DNA of 64,000 nt from JAXLYE01 sp046351595. Its GTDB lineage: Bacteria; Myxococcota_A; Polyangia; Palsa-1104; JAEUJZ01. Shown in pieces: positions 48,908 to 57,385 of this stretch. The DNA is taken from positions 744,001-808,000 of the forward strand of contig JAXLYE010000005.1 in assembly GCA_046351595.1 (NCBI GenBank). Reading direction: 5' to 3'. Made by a program: the position numbers and the translations under genes. Each line of letters begins with the position of its first letter. The first letter of the stretch is position 1. A model generated the notes under the pieces. It did no database searches. It saw only the letters and a list, made by a program, of their open reading frames with translations, and was not told where the DNA came from.

Positions 48908-49198
48908 TTCCGCGCTTCATGTTCCGCTACGGACCGCAGCTGCTCGGCGTGCCTCCGGATTGAGCTCGCCTCCGCTCCCTTCCTGCACGGAATCGCAGCG
49001 CGCGGACATTACCTCTGCGAGCGGAGGTCGCCGTCTGTCTCCTCTCTCTGGGGACGAGCGTCCGGATCACTGAGCCCCGCCTCCGTCTGCGCAGAGGCGC
49101 GCAGCGGCCCGGATTCCGGAGTCAACGTGCGCAGCCCGCATGGCCCGCATGGTAGGATGAGGGCGGTCAGCCTGTGCGCTTGACCTGCGTGCCTGCCG

Positions 49199-50029
49199 AT
49201 GAGCCGATCCCGGTCGCAGCCCTCCAAGTCTCTGCCGGAGAGAGATCCGCGCGCGCTCATCGGCAGCACCATCGCCGGTCGCTACCAGGTCGAGGCGCTG
49301 CTGGGCAAGGGCGGCATGGGCAGCGTCTACCGGGTGCAGCACCTGGCTATCCGCAAGCCCATGGCGCTGAAGGTGCTGTCCGACAAGATGATGAGCGTGC
49401 CGGCCGTGGTCGCGCGCTTCGAGCGCGAGGCGACGCTGGCCGCGCACCTGGACCACCCGCACGTCGTCTCCGCCTCGGACTTCGGCCGCACCGAGGACGG
49501 CCGCTTCTACCTCGTCCTGGAGTACGTAGAGGGCAAGGAGCTGCGCGACCTACTCGACGAGCTGGGCGGCCCGCTGCCACCGGTGCGCGCTTTCTACATC
49601 GCGCGCCAGATCGCCAGCGCCCTGACCCGCGCCCAGTCGCTGGGCATCGTGCACCGCGATCTGAAGCCCGAGAACGTCATGCTCGTGCGGCGGGATGGGC
49701 ATGAGGACTACGTGAAGGTGCTCGACTTCGGGCTGGCGCTGCTGTCGCGGCACCTCGAGTCGACCGGCGGGGATGAGCACACGGTCGAGACCGCGCCCAA
49801 GATCACGCAGGTCGGTGAGATCTTCGGGACGCCGGCGTACATGGCGCCGGAGCAGACCATCGGCGCGGCGACCGACATCCGCACGGATCTGTATGCGCTC
49901 GGCGTGGTGCTGTACGAGGAGCACTCCTCCGTCGAGAACTGCCGAAAATCATTCCCCAAGGCGATGCAACGGCTTGCAGGTCAAGGGCGTAGGGTTGGGG
50001 AACGGCTGTCCAGCGCGAGAGTGGTGTGA
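49199..50029 (+). CDS. Truncated Ser/Thr protein kinase
   Basis: This 276-residue frame contains the first part of a Hanks-type kinase: LLGKGGMGSVYRV, ALKVLSDKMM, IVHRDLKPENVML, LDFGLALL and GTPAYMAPEQ. It stops matching at DLYALGVVLYE (about 49918), before the C-lobe helices after subdomain IX. The last ~35 residues (EHSSVENCRKSFPKAMQRL and on) are unrelated. The break coincides with the start of decayed hsdR sequence on the other strand, so an insertion or recombination probably cut the gene. The protein is unlikely to be an active full kinase. Confidence 0.75.
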   Translation: MSRSRSQPSKSLPERDPRALIGSTIAGRYQVEALLGKGGMGSVYRVQHLAIRKPMALKVLSDKMMSVPAVVARFEREATLAAHLDHPHVVSASDFGRTEDGRFYLVLEYVEGKELRDLLDELGGPLPPVRAFYIARQIASALTRAQSLGIVHRDLKPENVMLVRRDGHEDYVKVLDFGLALLSRHLESTGGDEHTVETAPKITQVGEIFGTPAYMAPEQTIGAATDIRTDLYALGVVLYEEHSSVENCRKSFPKAMQRLAGQGRRVGERLSSARVV

Positions 50030-50032
50030 GAG

Positions 50033-50998
50033 GCTGGTCGAGGTGCAGCGGCTTGCCCGCGCTCTGCCAGACCGCTTCCTGCAGATCCCCAAGCAGCTAC
50101 TCCAGCTTCCCATCAAAGACCGTGTTCAGCCGCTTCCATCCGCCGTGCACCTGGAACTGCCCCTCGTCGAGAGAGGCTCGGCCGACCAGGCACTCGCTCT
50201 GCAGCTTCTTCGCGATGCGATCCAGCCACTGCTTCTGGATGTCCGTGAAGCGACCACGCGAAAGGAGCCGCTGCACCGCGCGCCGCACCCGCTCCTCATA
50301 CGGGACCAGCGGCTCGCCGCGGGCCTGCTGGCGGATGTGGCCGAGGATCGACGCGACGATGTCCTGGTTCTTGGCCAGGCGCCAGGCCGTGCGCAGCTGC
50401 GCCTCGGTGTAGCCGTCCTCCGCGAGCTTGAGCTGCAGCTCGCGCAGCGCCTGTCGTGTGAGCTCGCGCGGCCGCTGCGTGATGACCCAAGCGCGGGCAG
50501 CTCGTTCATGGGGTCGCGCAGGTAGCGGCCGAAGGACTCCAGGTAGTCGTCCGGCCGGCTGCTGCCGCCCTTGCCGTAGCCGCGCTCGACGGCGACGATC
50601 TGATCCTCGCGCTCGGACAGGACGACCGCGCCGCGATCCCTGTGGTCGGCAGATCCACGGTCACCGCGATCGTCGGCTCGCGCTCGTTGCGGGAGCGGCG
50701 CAGGTGCTGACCCGGCCGATCACCGAGCCCGTGATCTTCGCGACCGTGTCATCCGTGCCATCGGGATAGCGCGTCGCCAGCGAGCGCTTGAGCTGCGCGA
50801 CGACACAGCGCGCGTGCTCGTCGTTCACGCAGAACACCAGCGTCTTGCCCGGCAGCGCCGGATCAAGTGACCGGCCAGGCAGCCGCGCAGGTCGTCATGA
50901 AAGACGTGCTCGGCCAGCGCCCCAGTCTCGGCCAGCAGCCGGTCGGTGCGGGCCAGGAACCCGGAGTTGGGCGACGCGGCGGCGAGATCTCGGTTCAT
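50033..50998 (-). pseudogene. hsdR: Decayed type I restriction subunit gene (hsdR remnant)
   Basis: Pieces of HsdR occur in order on the minus strand in different frames. The N-terminus starts at the ATG 50996-50998 (MNRDLAAASPN, GFLARTDRLLAETGALAEHV, as in HsdR N-termini). A large deletion follows; then the helicase part LPGKTLVFCVNDEHA with a frameshift near IGRV, then YGKGGSSRPDDYLESFGRYL, a one-base loss near 50488, then the EcoEI-R-type C-terminus (FTDIQKQWLDRIAKKL, FQVHGGWKRLNTVFDGKLE). A TAG at 50097-50099 interrupts this before LLGDLQEAVWQ. No hsdM or hsdS is nearby. It cannot encode a working enzyme. Confidence 0.8.
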
Positions 50999-51484
50999 GA
51001 GCTGCGCGCCGGCGGTGGCCATGCGGCTCCAGGCGGCGTCGCGCGTGACCTCGTTGAAGGTGCCCGATGCGTCGGTGACCACGAACACCTCGAACCCCTC
51101 GGCCAGCGCCGACAGGGTCGGGAAGGCCACGCAGACCTCGGTCACGACGCCGGCGATCACGAGCTGCTTCTTCCCCGTGGCCTTGACCGCGCGCACAAAG
51201 TCCTCGTTGTCCCAGGCGTTGATCTGGCCGGGGCGCGCAATGAAGGGAGCGTTCGGGAAGATCTGCTTGAGCTCCGGCACGAGCGGCCCGTTCGGACCGT
51301 CCTCGAAGCTCGTGGTCAGGATGGTCGGCAGCTCGAAGTACCGGGCCAGATCGGCCAGCGCGAGCACGTTGTTCTTGAACCGGTCGGGATCGAAGTCGCG
51401 CACCAGCGACAGCAGCCCGGCCTGGTGATCGACCAGCAGGACGGCGGCGTTGTTCTTATCGAGGCGGGTGTAGGGCTTGCTCAT
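50825..51484 (-). CDS. Isochorismatase-family hydrolase with replaced C-terminus
   Basis: This 219-residue frame begins at ATG 51484 behind AGGAGAGAG. Residues 1-164 match YcaC-like isochorismatase-family hydrolases: Asp in AAVLLVDHQAG, Lys near AVKATGKKQL and the catalytic Cys in GVVTEVCVAFP. The family normally continues after GAQLMN with a helical tail (about 45 more residues), but here MN is also the start of hsdR, and residues 165-219 read into the decayed HsdR. The native C-terminus is lost. The gene is divergent from a LysR regulator that probably controls it. Whether the chimera is active is unclear. Confidence 0.8.
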   Translation of the reverse strand: MSKPYTRLDKNNAAVLLVDHQAGLLSLVRDFDPDRFKNNVLALADLARYFELPTILTTSFEDGPNGPLVPELKQIFPNAPFIARPGQINAWDNEDFVRAVKATGKKQLVIAGVVTEVCVAFPTLSALAEGFEVFVVTDASGTFNEVTRDAAWSRMATAGAQLMNRDLAAASPNSGFLARTDRLLAETGALAEHVFHDDLRGCLAGHLIRRCRARRWCSA

Positions 51485-51499
51485 GTCTCTCTCCTGTCT

Positions 51500-51546
51500 T
51501 GGGTGGGTCGGGTCCGGGTTCGGGTCCGGGTTCGGGTTCGGGTCCG
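51500..51546 (+). repeat. GGGTCC/GGGTTC hexamer array
   Basis: About seven alternating hexamers GGGTCC, GGGTTC and GGGTGG/TC lie in the divergent promoter region between the isochorismatase gene (start 51484) and the LysR gene (start 51660). The closely spaced G tracts (3-base loops) make this the strongest G-quadruplex candidate in the window. Confidence 0.85.
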
Positions 51547-51631
51547 AGGTTGCGCAGGCTCCGAGGAGCTCGACAAGCAGAGAGTACATATGGGACGCTG
51601 GGCGCAATAGGTCCAAAAAGTGGCTCTCATC

Positions 51632-51647
51632 GTCCTACTGATAGGAC
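51632..51647. promoter_or_regulatory. LysR-type palindrome upstream of the regulator
   Basis: GTCCTA-CTGA-TAGGAC has perfect 6-base arms, 13 bases before the LysR ATG and about 150 bases before the divergent hydrolase start. It fits an autoregulatory LysR binding site. Confidence 0.6.
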
Positions 51648-51659
51648 AATGAAGCCGTC

Positions 51660-52565
51660 ATGCAGGACCTCAACGATCTCTACTTCTTCGTCCAGGTCGT
51701 GGATCACGGCGGGTTTGCGCCGGCCGGCCGCGCGCTCGGCGTGCCCAAGTCCAAGCTGAGCCGGCGCCTGCTGCTCCTGGAGGAGCGCCTCGGCGTGCGC
51801 CTCGTCCAGCGCTCGACCCGCCGCTTCGCGGTGACCGAGCTCGGGCGGACCTACTACGGCCACTGCAAGGCCATGCTGGTCGAGGCCGAGGCCGCGCAGG
51901 AGGCGATCGATCGGACGCGCACGGATCCCTGCGGCATCGTGCGGGTGACCTGCCCGGTCGCGCTCCTGGACACCCGCGTCGGCGAGATGCTGGCCGCGTT
52001 CATGGCCCAGAACCCGCGCGTCGAGGTGCACCTGCAGGCCACCAACCGCCGCGTCGATGTCGTCAGCGAGGCGGTGGACGTGGCGATCCGGGTGCGGCCG
52101 CCGCCGCTCGAAGACAGCGAGCTTTTGACGCGGGTGCTGGCCGATCGAGGGCAGTGCCTGGTCGCCAGCCCCGGCCTGCTCGCGTCCGCGCAGGCGCCGC
52201 GTGTGCCGACCGACCTGCGCCGCTTCCCCAGCCTGGCCCTGGGCGCTCCCGAGAACGAGCACGCCTGGCACCTGCTCGGACCCGACGGCGCGCAGGCCGT
52301 GATTCCGCATAGGCCGCGCCTCGTCACGCGCGGCATGTTCGCGCTGCGCGCCGCGGCGCTCGCGGGCGTCGGGGTGGTGCAGCTGCCGACGATGATGGTC
52401 GGTGATCTGCTGGCCCGCGGCCAGCTCGTGCGCCTGCTGCCGGGCTGGGCGCCGCAGCGCGAGATCGTCCACGCGGTGTTCGCGACGCGCCGCGGCCTGC
52501 TGCCCTCGGTGCGGGCCCTGCTCGACTTCCTCGCCGAGCGGTTCCGCGAGCTGCAGGAGGACTGA
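51660..52565 (+). CDS. LysR-family transcriptional regulator
   Basis: This 301-residue regulator has an N-terminal winged helix (DLYFFVQVVDHGGFAPAGRA, VPKSKLSRRLLLLEERLGV, LVQRSTRRFAVTELG) and a LysR substrate-binding domain (GIVRVTCPVALLDTRV, VDVAIRVRPPPLEDSEL, GVGVVQLPTMMV), close to the AaeR/DsdC-like group often paired with small hydrolases. It is divergent from the isochorismatase-family gene, the classic arrangement for a regulator and its target, with a palindrome in between. Confidence 0.92.
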   Translation: MQDLNDLYFFVQVVDHGGFAPAGRALGVPKSKLSRRLLLLEERLGVRLVQRSTRRFAVTELGRTYYGHCKAMLVEAEAAQEAIDRTRTDPCGIVRVTCPVALLDTRVGEMLAAFMAQNPRVEVHLQATNRRVDVVSEAVDVAIRVRPPPLEDSELLTRVLADRGQCLVASPGLLASAQAPRVPTDLRRFPSLALGAPENEHAWHLLGPDGAQAVIPHRPRLVTRGMFALRAAALAGVGVVQLPTMMVGDLLARGQLVRLLPGWAPQREIVHAVFATRRGLLPSVRALLDFLAERFRELQED

Positions 52566-52617
52566 TCACGCTGCCCGGCACACCGCGACCGCACGGGTCC
52601 GTTCGAGAGGAGCCGCG

Positions 52618-53166
52618 CTACTTCTTCGCCCGCACCCGGAGCTGCTCGACCAGGCCGAGGCGGTACCAGCCTTTTTGCGCCTGTCCCTCGACGCCGCGCA
52701 CCAGATAGTGAATGAGCTCGCCGCTCCAGCCGCCGTCCTTGCCCCGGCGCAGCGCGATGCTCAGCGTCTGCTCGGCGCAGGCGCGCTTGACCGAGACGTC
52801 GCCGGGGCACTCGGTGCCGAGCTTGTCGTCGGCGCAGGTCGGACACAGCGGCGCCGGATCGGTGAGGCGCCCCTGGCCGATCAGCAGGTCCGCCTCGTCG
52901 GTGGATAAGAGCTCCAGCTCGAAGGGGATGCGGCCGCCGGCGGGCACCACGAGGTAGTAGCGGCCCTGGCGCAGCTCCACCGTGCACGGCCGCGGCTTGT
53001 AGCTGCCCAGGCCGCACAGGTACGGGCCGACCGGCATCCGCTGGCCGGGCGAGTCCTTCGTGCCGTTCTCGTACCGGCCCGCCCGCGCGGCACCGCCGGG
53101 GGCGAGCACGAGACAGCCGAGCAGACCGAGGGATGCACACAGAGCGCGACGGACGGTGCGGGCCAC
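52618..53166 (-). CDS. Small secreted Cys-containing protein
   Basis: This 182-residue protein starts best at GTG 53166, behind a perfect AAGGAGGTCCT site. The signal peptide (ALCASLGLLGCLVLAPGGAARA) is followed by GRYENGTKDSPGQRMPVGPY and a beta-rich region with Cys pairs (PLCPTCADDKLGTECPGD, CAEQTL). It ends LVEQLRVRAKK. No catalytic motif or family is recognised. It is convergent with the LysR gene (52-base gap). Confidence 0.72.
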   Translation of the reverse strand: MARTVRRALCASLGLLGCLVLAPGGAARAGRYENGTKDSPGQRMPVGPYLCGLGSYKPRPCTVELRQGRYYLVVPAGGRIPFELELLSTDEADLLIGQGRLTDPAPLCPTCADDKLGTECPGDVSVKRACAEQTLSIALRRGKDGGWSGELIHYLVRGVEGQAQKGWYRLGLVEQLRVRAKK

Positions 53167-53437
53167 AGGACCTCCTTGGGGAGCGCGGATCGGGCGCATC
53201 AGACAAGGTTCCCGCAGGATCGGCGGGACTGGCTCGCCTTATCGCAGGACCGCCCACCGCCTCGCCGCTGGGGCTGCGACCCCGCCTGCCCGATCCTGGG
53301 CCGCAGGATCCAGCTGAGCGCATGTATCCTACGAGATCACTGTCGAAAAAACTCGCCATCTAAAAAGGTCGGCTTTTGAAGTAGAACTTGGGAAGTGGGT
53401 GGGTCGGCGCGAGGCAGCACGCAAGGGAAGCGACGGG

Positions 53438-55036
53438 ATGACTGTGTCCAATCCGATTGAAGCGAGCAGAGAGTTCTTGCGGGAGTATGTTGCTGAGACA
53501 GACCCCGACGAGCTGGTCAATGCGCTTGAGGCCGGCGTCATGGTGAACGCCGGCCCCTTCTTGCAAGCCCTCAAGAGCGTGGAGCACCTGCTCGCCCACC
53601 CGCCTCCGGGGGACACGCTGGTCCAGCTGGTGACCGTGGATGCCGGCATCCGGCTGGAGGACCCGTGCGGCGAGAGCGCTCGGAGCTGGCTGGAGTGGCT
53701 GGCGCGGCAGATCCGGATAGAGCTGGAGGAGAACCTTTTGCCCTTCCAGCCCATGCGCGCGCAGCTTGTGCGGAGCGCGCCGCCGGCCGATGAGCGGTTT
53801 CCGCACGATCTGCGGCTCTACCCCACGGACGAGCCCTGGCCGGAGTGTTGGAATCCGGTCTGGGGAAAGAACGTTTTTTATTCCGCGTTCAGGAAGGAAT
53901 GGGACGGCCGCACCTGCCCCAGCTGCAGAACCCCCACGGTGCAATGTACCGCTGAGCGCAAGGACAGCAGCGAGACCGACCGCTCCCGCGCGTATCCCGA
54001 GCGCGTCGCCGTCTACCGATGCACCCGCTGTCGCTGCGGCTGGACAGAGCGCACCGAAGGGAGCGGCGCGCCCGGGAAGGCACAGCCCCAGGCACCGCTC
54101 CTCCTTTTTGCACAGGGCGGCTCGGTGCTCCTGCGGTCTGCCAGCGGCACGGTGATCGGCCTGGACTTCACCACGCTCGCGCCGCGTTATGTGTGCGCCG
54201 GGCGGCTCATCGGCGTCAGCGGATCCGGCCGGATCCTGGCAACGGAAAAGGAGCCCGGTGTCTTTGCGTTCTGGGACAGCGCAAGCGGACAGGAAAGAGC
54301 GCTGGGCCAGGCCGACATCGCGGACTTCCCTTTCGAGGTCCGCTACCGCGTGAGCTTGAGGCAGACAGCGGGCGGGCGGTACGAAGGGTTCTGGACTGAC
54401 ATCACCGGTCAGGACGCTCCTTTGCTCTTTTCGATCCGCCCGTCCGGGACGACCCGGAGCGAGCAGATCGACAACTGGACCGTGGTGTCCGCGCGTCGCT
54501 GGCTGGCCCTTGCGTGGTCCTGGCAGGACGCAGACTTCGATGGCTCGTTCGGCAGCTACTACTCCCCTTCCGGAGACACCCCGGCCCGTGTCACCCTGAA
54601 GGTTTCTCGCTTCCACTCCGTCCCTCCGATGTACTTTTCGCGCCAGCACGACTGGCTGGTCACGGGTGAGCAGACCGGCTTCAATGTATATGTGGCATCG
54701 ACCGGACAGCCCGTCGGCACCGGTGCCGGAAAGTTCGATCTGCTGGATGGCGGCGGAGACCTCGTGGCGTTTCACCCCCAGCAGCGGTCCTGGCTGGCCG
54801 TCAACCGCCGTCCCTATCTGACCAGGGACCGAGACAAACAGGGATTCCGCCTGCTCGACATCGCCGTCCCCACGAGCGAGGCCCGCGAGCTGCGGAGCTT
54901 CCCTGAGCCCCGGCCGGTCGCGTACCTGGCCTTCCACCCAAGCGGTGAGTGGATCGCTGCCTTGCTCGATGACGGGACGATCCACATCTGGGAGACGGCG
55001 ACCGGGCACAGGCGCTCCGATGCGGCCGCGGAGTAG
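53438..55036 (+). CDS. Large protein with Cys4 zinc-ribbon-like and WD40-like parts
   Basis: This 532-residue soluble protein starts at ATG 53438 behind AAGGGAAG; a GTG at 53399 would add 13 residues. The N-terminal ~150 residues are helical (ASREFLREYVAETDPDELVN). A Cys4 ribbon is visible near residues 165-215 (RTCPSCRTPTVQC, YRCTRCRCGWTER). The C-terminal ~300 residues are beta-rich with propeller-like segments, for example VAYLAFHPSGEWIAALLDDG and TIHIWETATG at the end. It is less GC-rich than the genes to its left. The function is unknown; nearby McrBC and hsdR debris suggest an accessory region. Confidence 0.72.
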   Translation: MTVSNPIEASREFLREYVAETDPDELVNALEAGVMVNAGPFLQALKSVEHLLAHPPPGDTLVQLVTVDAGIRLEDPCGESARSWLEWLARQIRIELEENLLPFQPMRAQLVRSAPPADERFPHDLRLYPTDEPWPECWNPVWGKNVFYSAFRKEWDGRTCPSCRTPTVQCTAERKDSSETDRSRAYPERVAVYRCTRCRCGWTERTEGSGAPGKAQPQAPLLLFAQGGSVLLRSASGTVIGLDFTTLAPRYVCAGRLIGVSGSGRILATEKEPGVFAFWDSASGQERALGQADIADFPFEVRYRVSLRQTAGGRYEGFWTDITGQDAPLLFSIRPSGTTRSEQIDNWTVVSARRWLALAWSWQDADFDGSFGSYYSPSGDTPARVTLKVSRFHSVPPMYFSRQHDWLVTGEQTGFNVYVASTGQPVGTGAGKFDLLDGGGDLVAFHPQQRSWLAVNRRPYLTRDRDKQGFRLLDIAVPTSEARELRSFPEPRPVAYLAFHPSGEWIAALLDDGTIHIWETATGHRRSDAAAE

Positions 55037-55110
55037 CAGCAGATCGTCGGTGGCGCGTGTCTGCTCGGCTGCTTGGAAGGAGCTCCGCGACGTTCCTGTC
55101 TTCGTGGCCG

Positions 55111-55473
55111 TTACGGAGCCTCCGGCGCCGTTGCGGCATCGAGCTCGCTGCCGGCGGTCTCGGGGAGCCACCACAGGATGAGCAGGAGCGCGACGGCCGG
55201 GAATGCGGCCGACAGAAGGAGCGTGCGACGCCACCCCAGCGCCGGGACCAGCTCGGCCACCAGGAGCGGCGCCAGCACGAAGCCCAGGCGACCGAGCAGG
55301 CTGTTGGCCCAGCCGAAGCAGTCGCCGCGCAGCGCGGTCGGGAAGCTCTCGGCGGTCCAGGTGCTGAGCAGCGTCACCGCCGCGGCCATCCCCCCGATCA
55401 GCAGCAGCATCGCGCCCGGCAGCAGCGGCTCCGGAACCTGCGTATAGGCGCCGAGCACGCCGAGCGCCGTCAA
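55111..55473 (-). pseudogene. C-terminal fragment of an MFS transporter
   Basis: These 120 residues match the last third of a sugar-type major facilitator: LLLIGGMAAAVTLLSTWTAE, SFPTALRGDCFGWANSLLGR and RRTLLLSAAFPAVALLLILW. Only about four membrane helices remain, and no upstream sequence continues the protein beyond 55473; the McrBC operon starts at 55550 in the opposite direction. The gene was probably cut by insertion of the McrBC module. Confidence 0.72.
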
Positions 55474-55549
55474 CCGGCCGCCCGTGCTATATCGCCTTGG
55501 CCGCCAGCAGTCGGCTCGGAATCACGGACGCGCAAAGAAGGAGTGAGCC

Positions 55550-57379
55550 TTGGCGAACCAGGACCTAGCCAGCGAGCGGGCGGCAACGGAGCGTCGGTAC
55601 TTTGCCGGCGGCATCTACTGGGACAAGGAGCGCAAGGTCGAGGAGTTCCTTGAAGGCTCCTACTGGCAGCTCGGTCACAAGCCAGACACCACGGATCCGG
55701 CCGGGCAGCGCGCCTGGGGCGTATTTCAGCAGATCCGGGCGGGCGACTGGCTCGCCATCAAAGGGCTCGGCGGGCGCTACGATCTGAAGGTCTACCTCGT
55801 CGGCGAGGTGAAGCGGATCGACCGCAAGAGCGGGCGGCTCGAGCTAAAGAAGCTGACGGTGCCGCTTTATCACGGAAAGGCGCCTTCTTCCGGCGCGGGC
55901 GGCCGGCACTGGTTCGATGCCCTGCTCGAGATCAAGGAGCCGGCAGCGATCGCTGCGATCTTCCAGCAGGCAGCACCGCGCAATGCAGCGCCTTCCGGAG
56001 CGCCGCACATTGAGCCGTGGAGCCCGCAGAACCTGATCCTGTTCGGCCCTCCGGGCACGGGCAAGACACACACGCTACAGCGGATCCTGGACCAACATTT
56101 CGGGCCGATCGAGAGCCTCAGCAGCGACGATGAACGGCTGCAGGAGCACGCACGGTCCCTGACGTGGTTTGAAGCGGTTGCGCTGGCCCTGAACGACATC
56201 GCAGAAGCAGCCACGGTACCCAGGCTGAGCGCTCACCCGCTAATCCAGGCCAAGAGCGCGGTCAGCCAGCGGAGCCACCTCGGCCCTGCGATGTGGGCGA
56301 TCTTGCAGGCCCATACCGTTCAAGGCTCCACGACCGTCAACTACTCCCATCGTACGGACCCGCTGATCTTCGACAAGGGAGAGGACGGAGCGTGGCGGAT
56401 CGTCGAGGCGCTGCCCGACTACCTGCACGCCCGGGCAGAAGAGATCTTCGGCACCGAAGATCGGACGCCGCCGAAGCCGCGCTCTGCGTTCGTGACCTTC
56501 CACCAGTCCTTCTCGTACGAAGACTTCGTCGAGGGCATCCGTCCGAACCTGGAGGAGGATCAAGAAGGAGGAGCCGACAGGCTGGCCTACCTCTTGGTCG
56601 AGGGCGTCTTATTGGACGCAGCCAGGAGCGCGCTCGCGCTGGCCGAGTATCCCGGCACCGTGCACGAGTTCTGCACGAAGCAGACAAGGGAAGAGCGCCA
56701 TGCGCAGACCGCCGGCAAGCCGCAGTACGCCCTCGCCATCGACGAGATCAACCGCGGCAACGTGTCGCGCATCTTCGGCGAGCTGATCTCGCTGATCGAG
56801 CCGAGCAAGCGGCTGGGCGAGCACAACGAGCTGATCGTGACGCTGCCGTACTCGCGGCTGAAGTTCGGCGTGCCGGCGAACCTGTGCTTCCTGGGCACCA
56901 TGAACACCGCGGACCGCAGCATCGAGTCGCTGGACACGGCGCTGCGGCGGCGCTTCCGGTTCAAGGAGATGCGGCCGGACTACGAGCTGCTCGACGGCGT
57001 AGTCGTCGACGGAGTTGACGTGAAGCGGCTGCTCGAGCGGATCAACGCGCGCCTGGCCGTGCTGCGCGATCGCGACCACCAGATCGGGCACGCCTACTTC
57101 TGGCCGCTGAAGCAGACGCCGACCCTGCCGCTCTTGCGCGAGATCTTCCAGAACGAGATCATCCCGCTCCTGCAGGAGTACTTCTACAGCGACTACAACA
57201 AGCTGGCGCTGGTGCTCGGGCTGGACTTTTTCAGGAAGACCGAGCCGGCGGTCTTCCCAAGCGGCGTCGACAGCGAGCTATTCGAGGATCTGAAGGATGT
57301 GCGGCGGTACGAGCTGCACCCGGCCAGCGAGCTGGCGGCGCTGCCTCCTGACTCCTTCCGCAAGATCTACGAAGGCTGA
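55550..57379 (+). CDS. mcrB: McrB-like AAA+ GTPase of a McrBC restriction system
   Basis: This 609-residue motor subunit of a modification-dependent restriction system starts at TTG 55550 behind GAAGGAG. The N-terminal ~110 residues (RYFAGGIYWDKERKVEEF, FQQIRAGDWLAIKGLGGRYD) look like an EVE/PUA-type modified-base reader rather than E. coli McrB-N. Walker A is GPPGTGKT (166-173), Walker B ALAIDEINRGN, sensor LGTMNTADRSIE, and DTALRRRFRF holds Arg-finger-like residues. FHQSFSYEDFVEGIRP is a family hallmark. McrC follows after 6 bases. The methyl-base specificity cannot be read. Confidence 0.93.
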   Translation: MANQDLASERAATERRYFAGGIYWDKERKVEEFLEGSYWQLGHKPDTTDPAGQRAWGVFQQIRAGDWLAIKGLGGRYDLKVYLVGEVKRIDRKSGRLELKKLTVPLYHGKAPSSGAGGRHWFDALLEIKEPAAIAAIFQQAAPRNAAPSGAPHIEPWSPQNLILFGPPGTGKTHTLQRILDQHFGPIESLSSDDERLQEHARSLTWFEAVALALNDIAEAATVPRLSAHPLIQAKSAVSQRSHLGPAMWAILQAHTVQGSTTVNYSHRTDPLIFDKGEDGAWRIVEALPDYLHARAEEIFGTEDRTPPKPRSAFVTFHQSFSYEDFVEGIRPNLEEDQEGGADRLAYLLVEGVLLDAARSALALAEYPGTVHEFCTKQTREERHAQTAGKPQYALAIDEINRGNVSRIFGELISLIEPSKRLGEHNELIVTLPYSRLKFGVPANLCFLGTMNTADRSIESLDTALRRRFRFKEMRPDYELLDGVVVDGVDVKRLLERINARLAVLRDRDHQIGHAYFWPLKQTPTLPLLREIFQNEIIPLLQEYFYSDYNKLALVLGLDFFRKTEPAVFPSGVDSELFEDLKDVRRYELHPASELAALPPDSFRKIYEG

Positions 57380-57385
57380 GTAGCC

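Noticed and set aside
50033..50998. Functional type I restriction-modification system
   Set aside because: The hsdR pieces have a large deletion, frameshifts and a nonsense codon, and there is no hsdM or hsdS.
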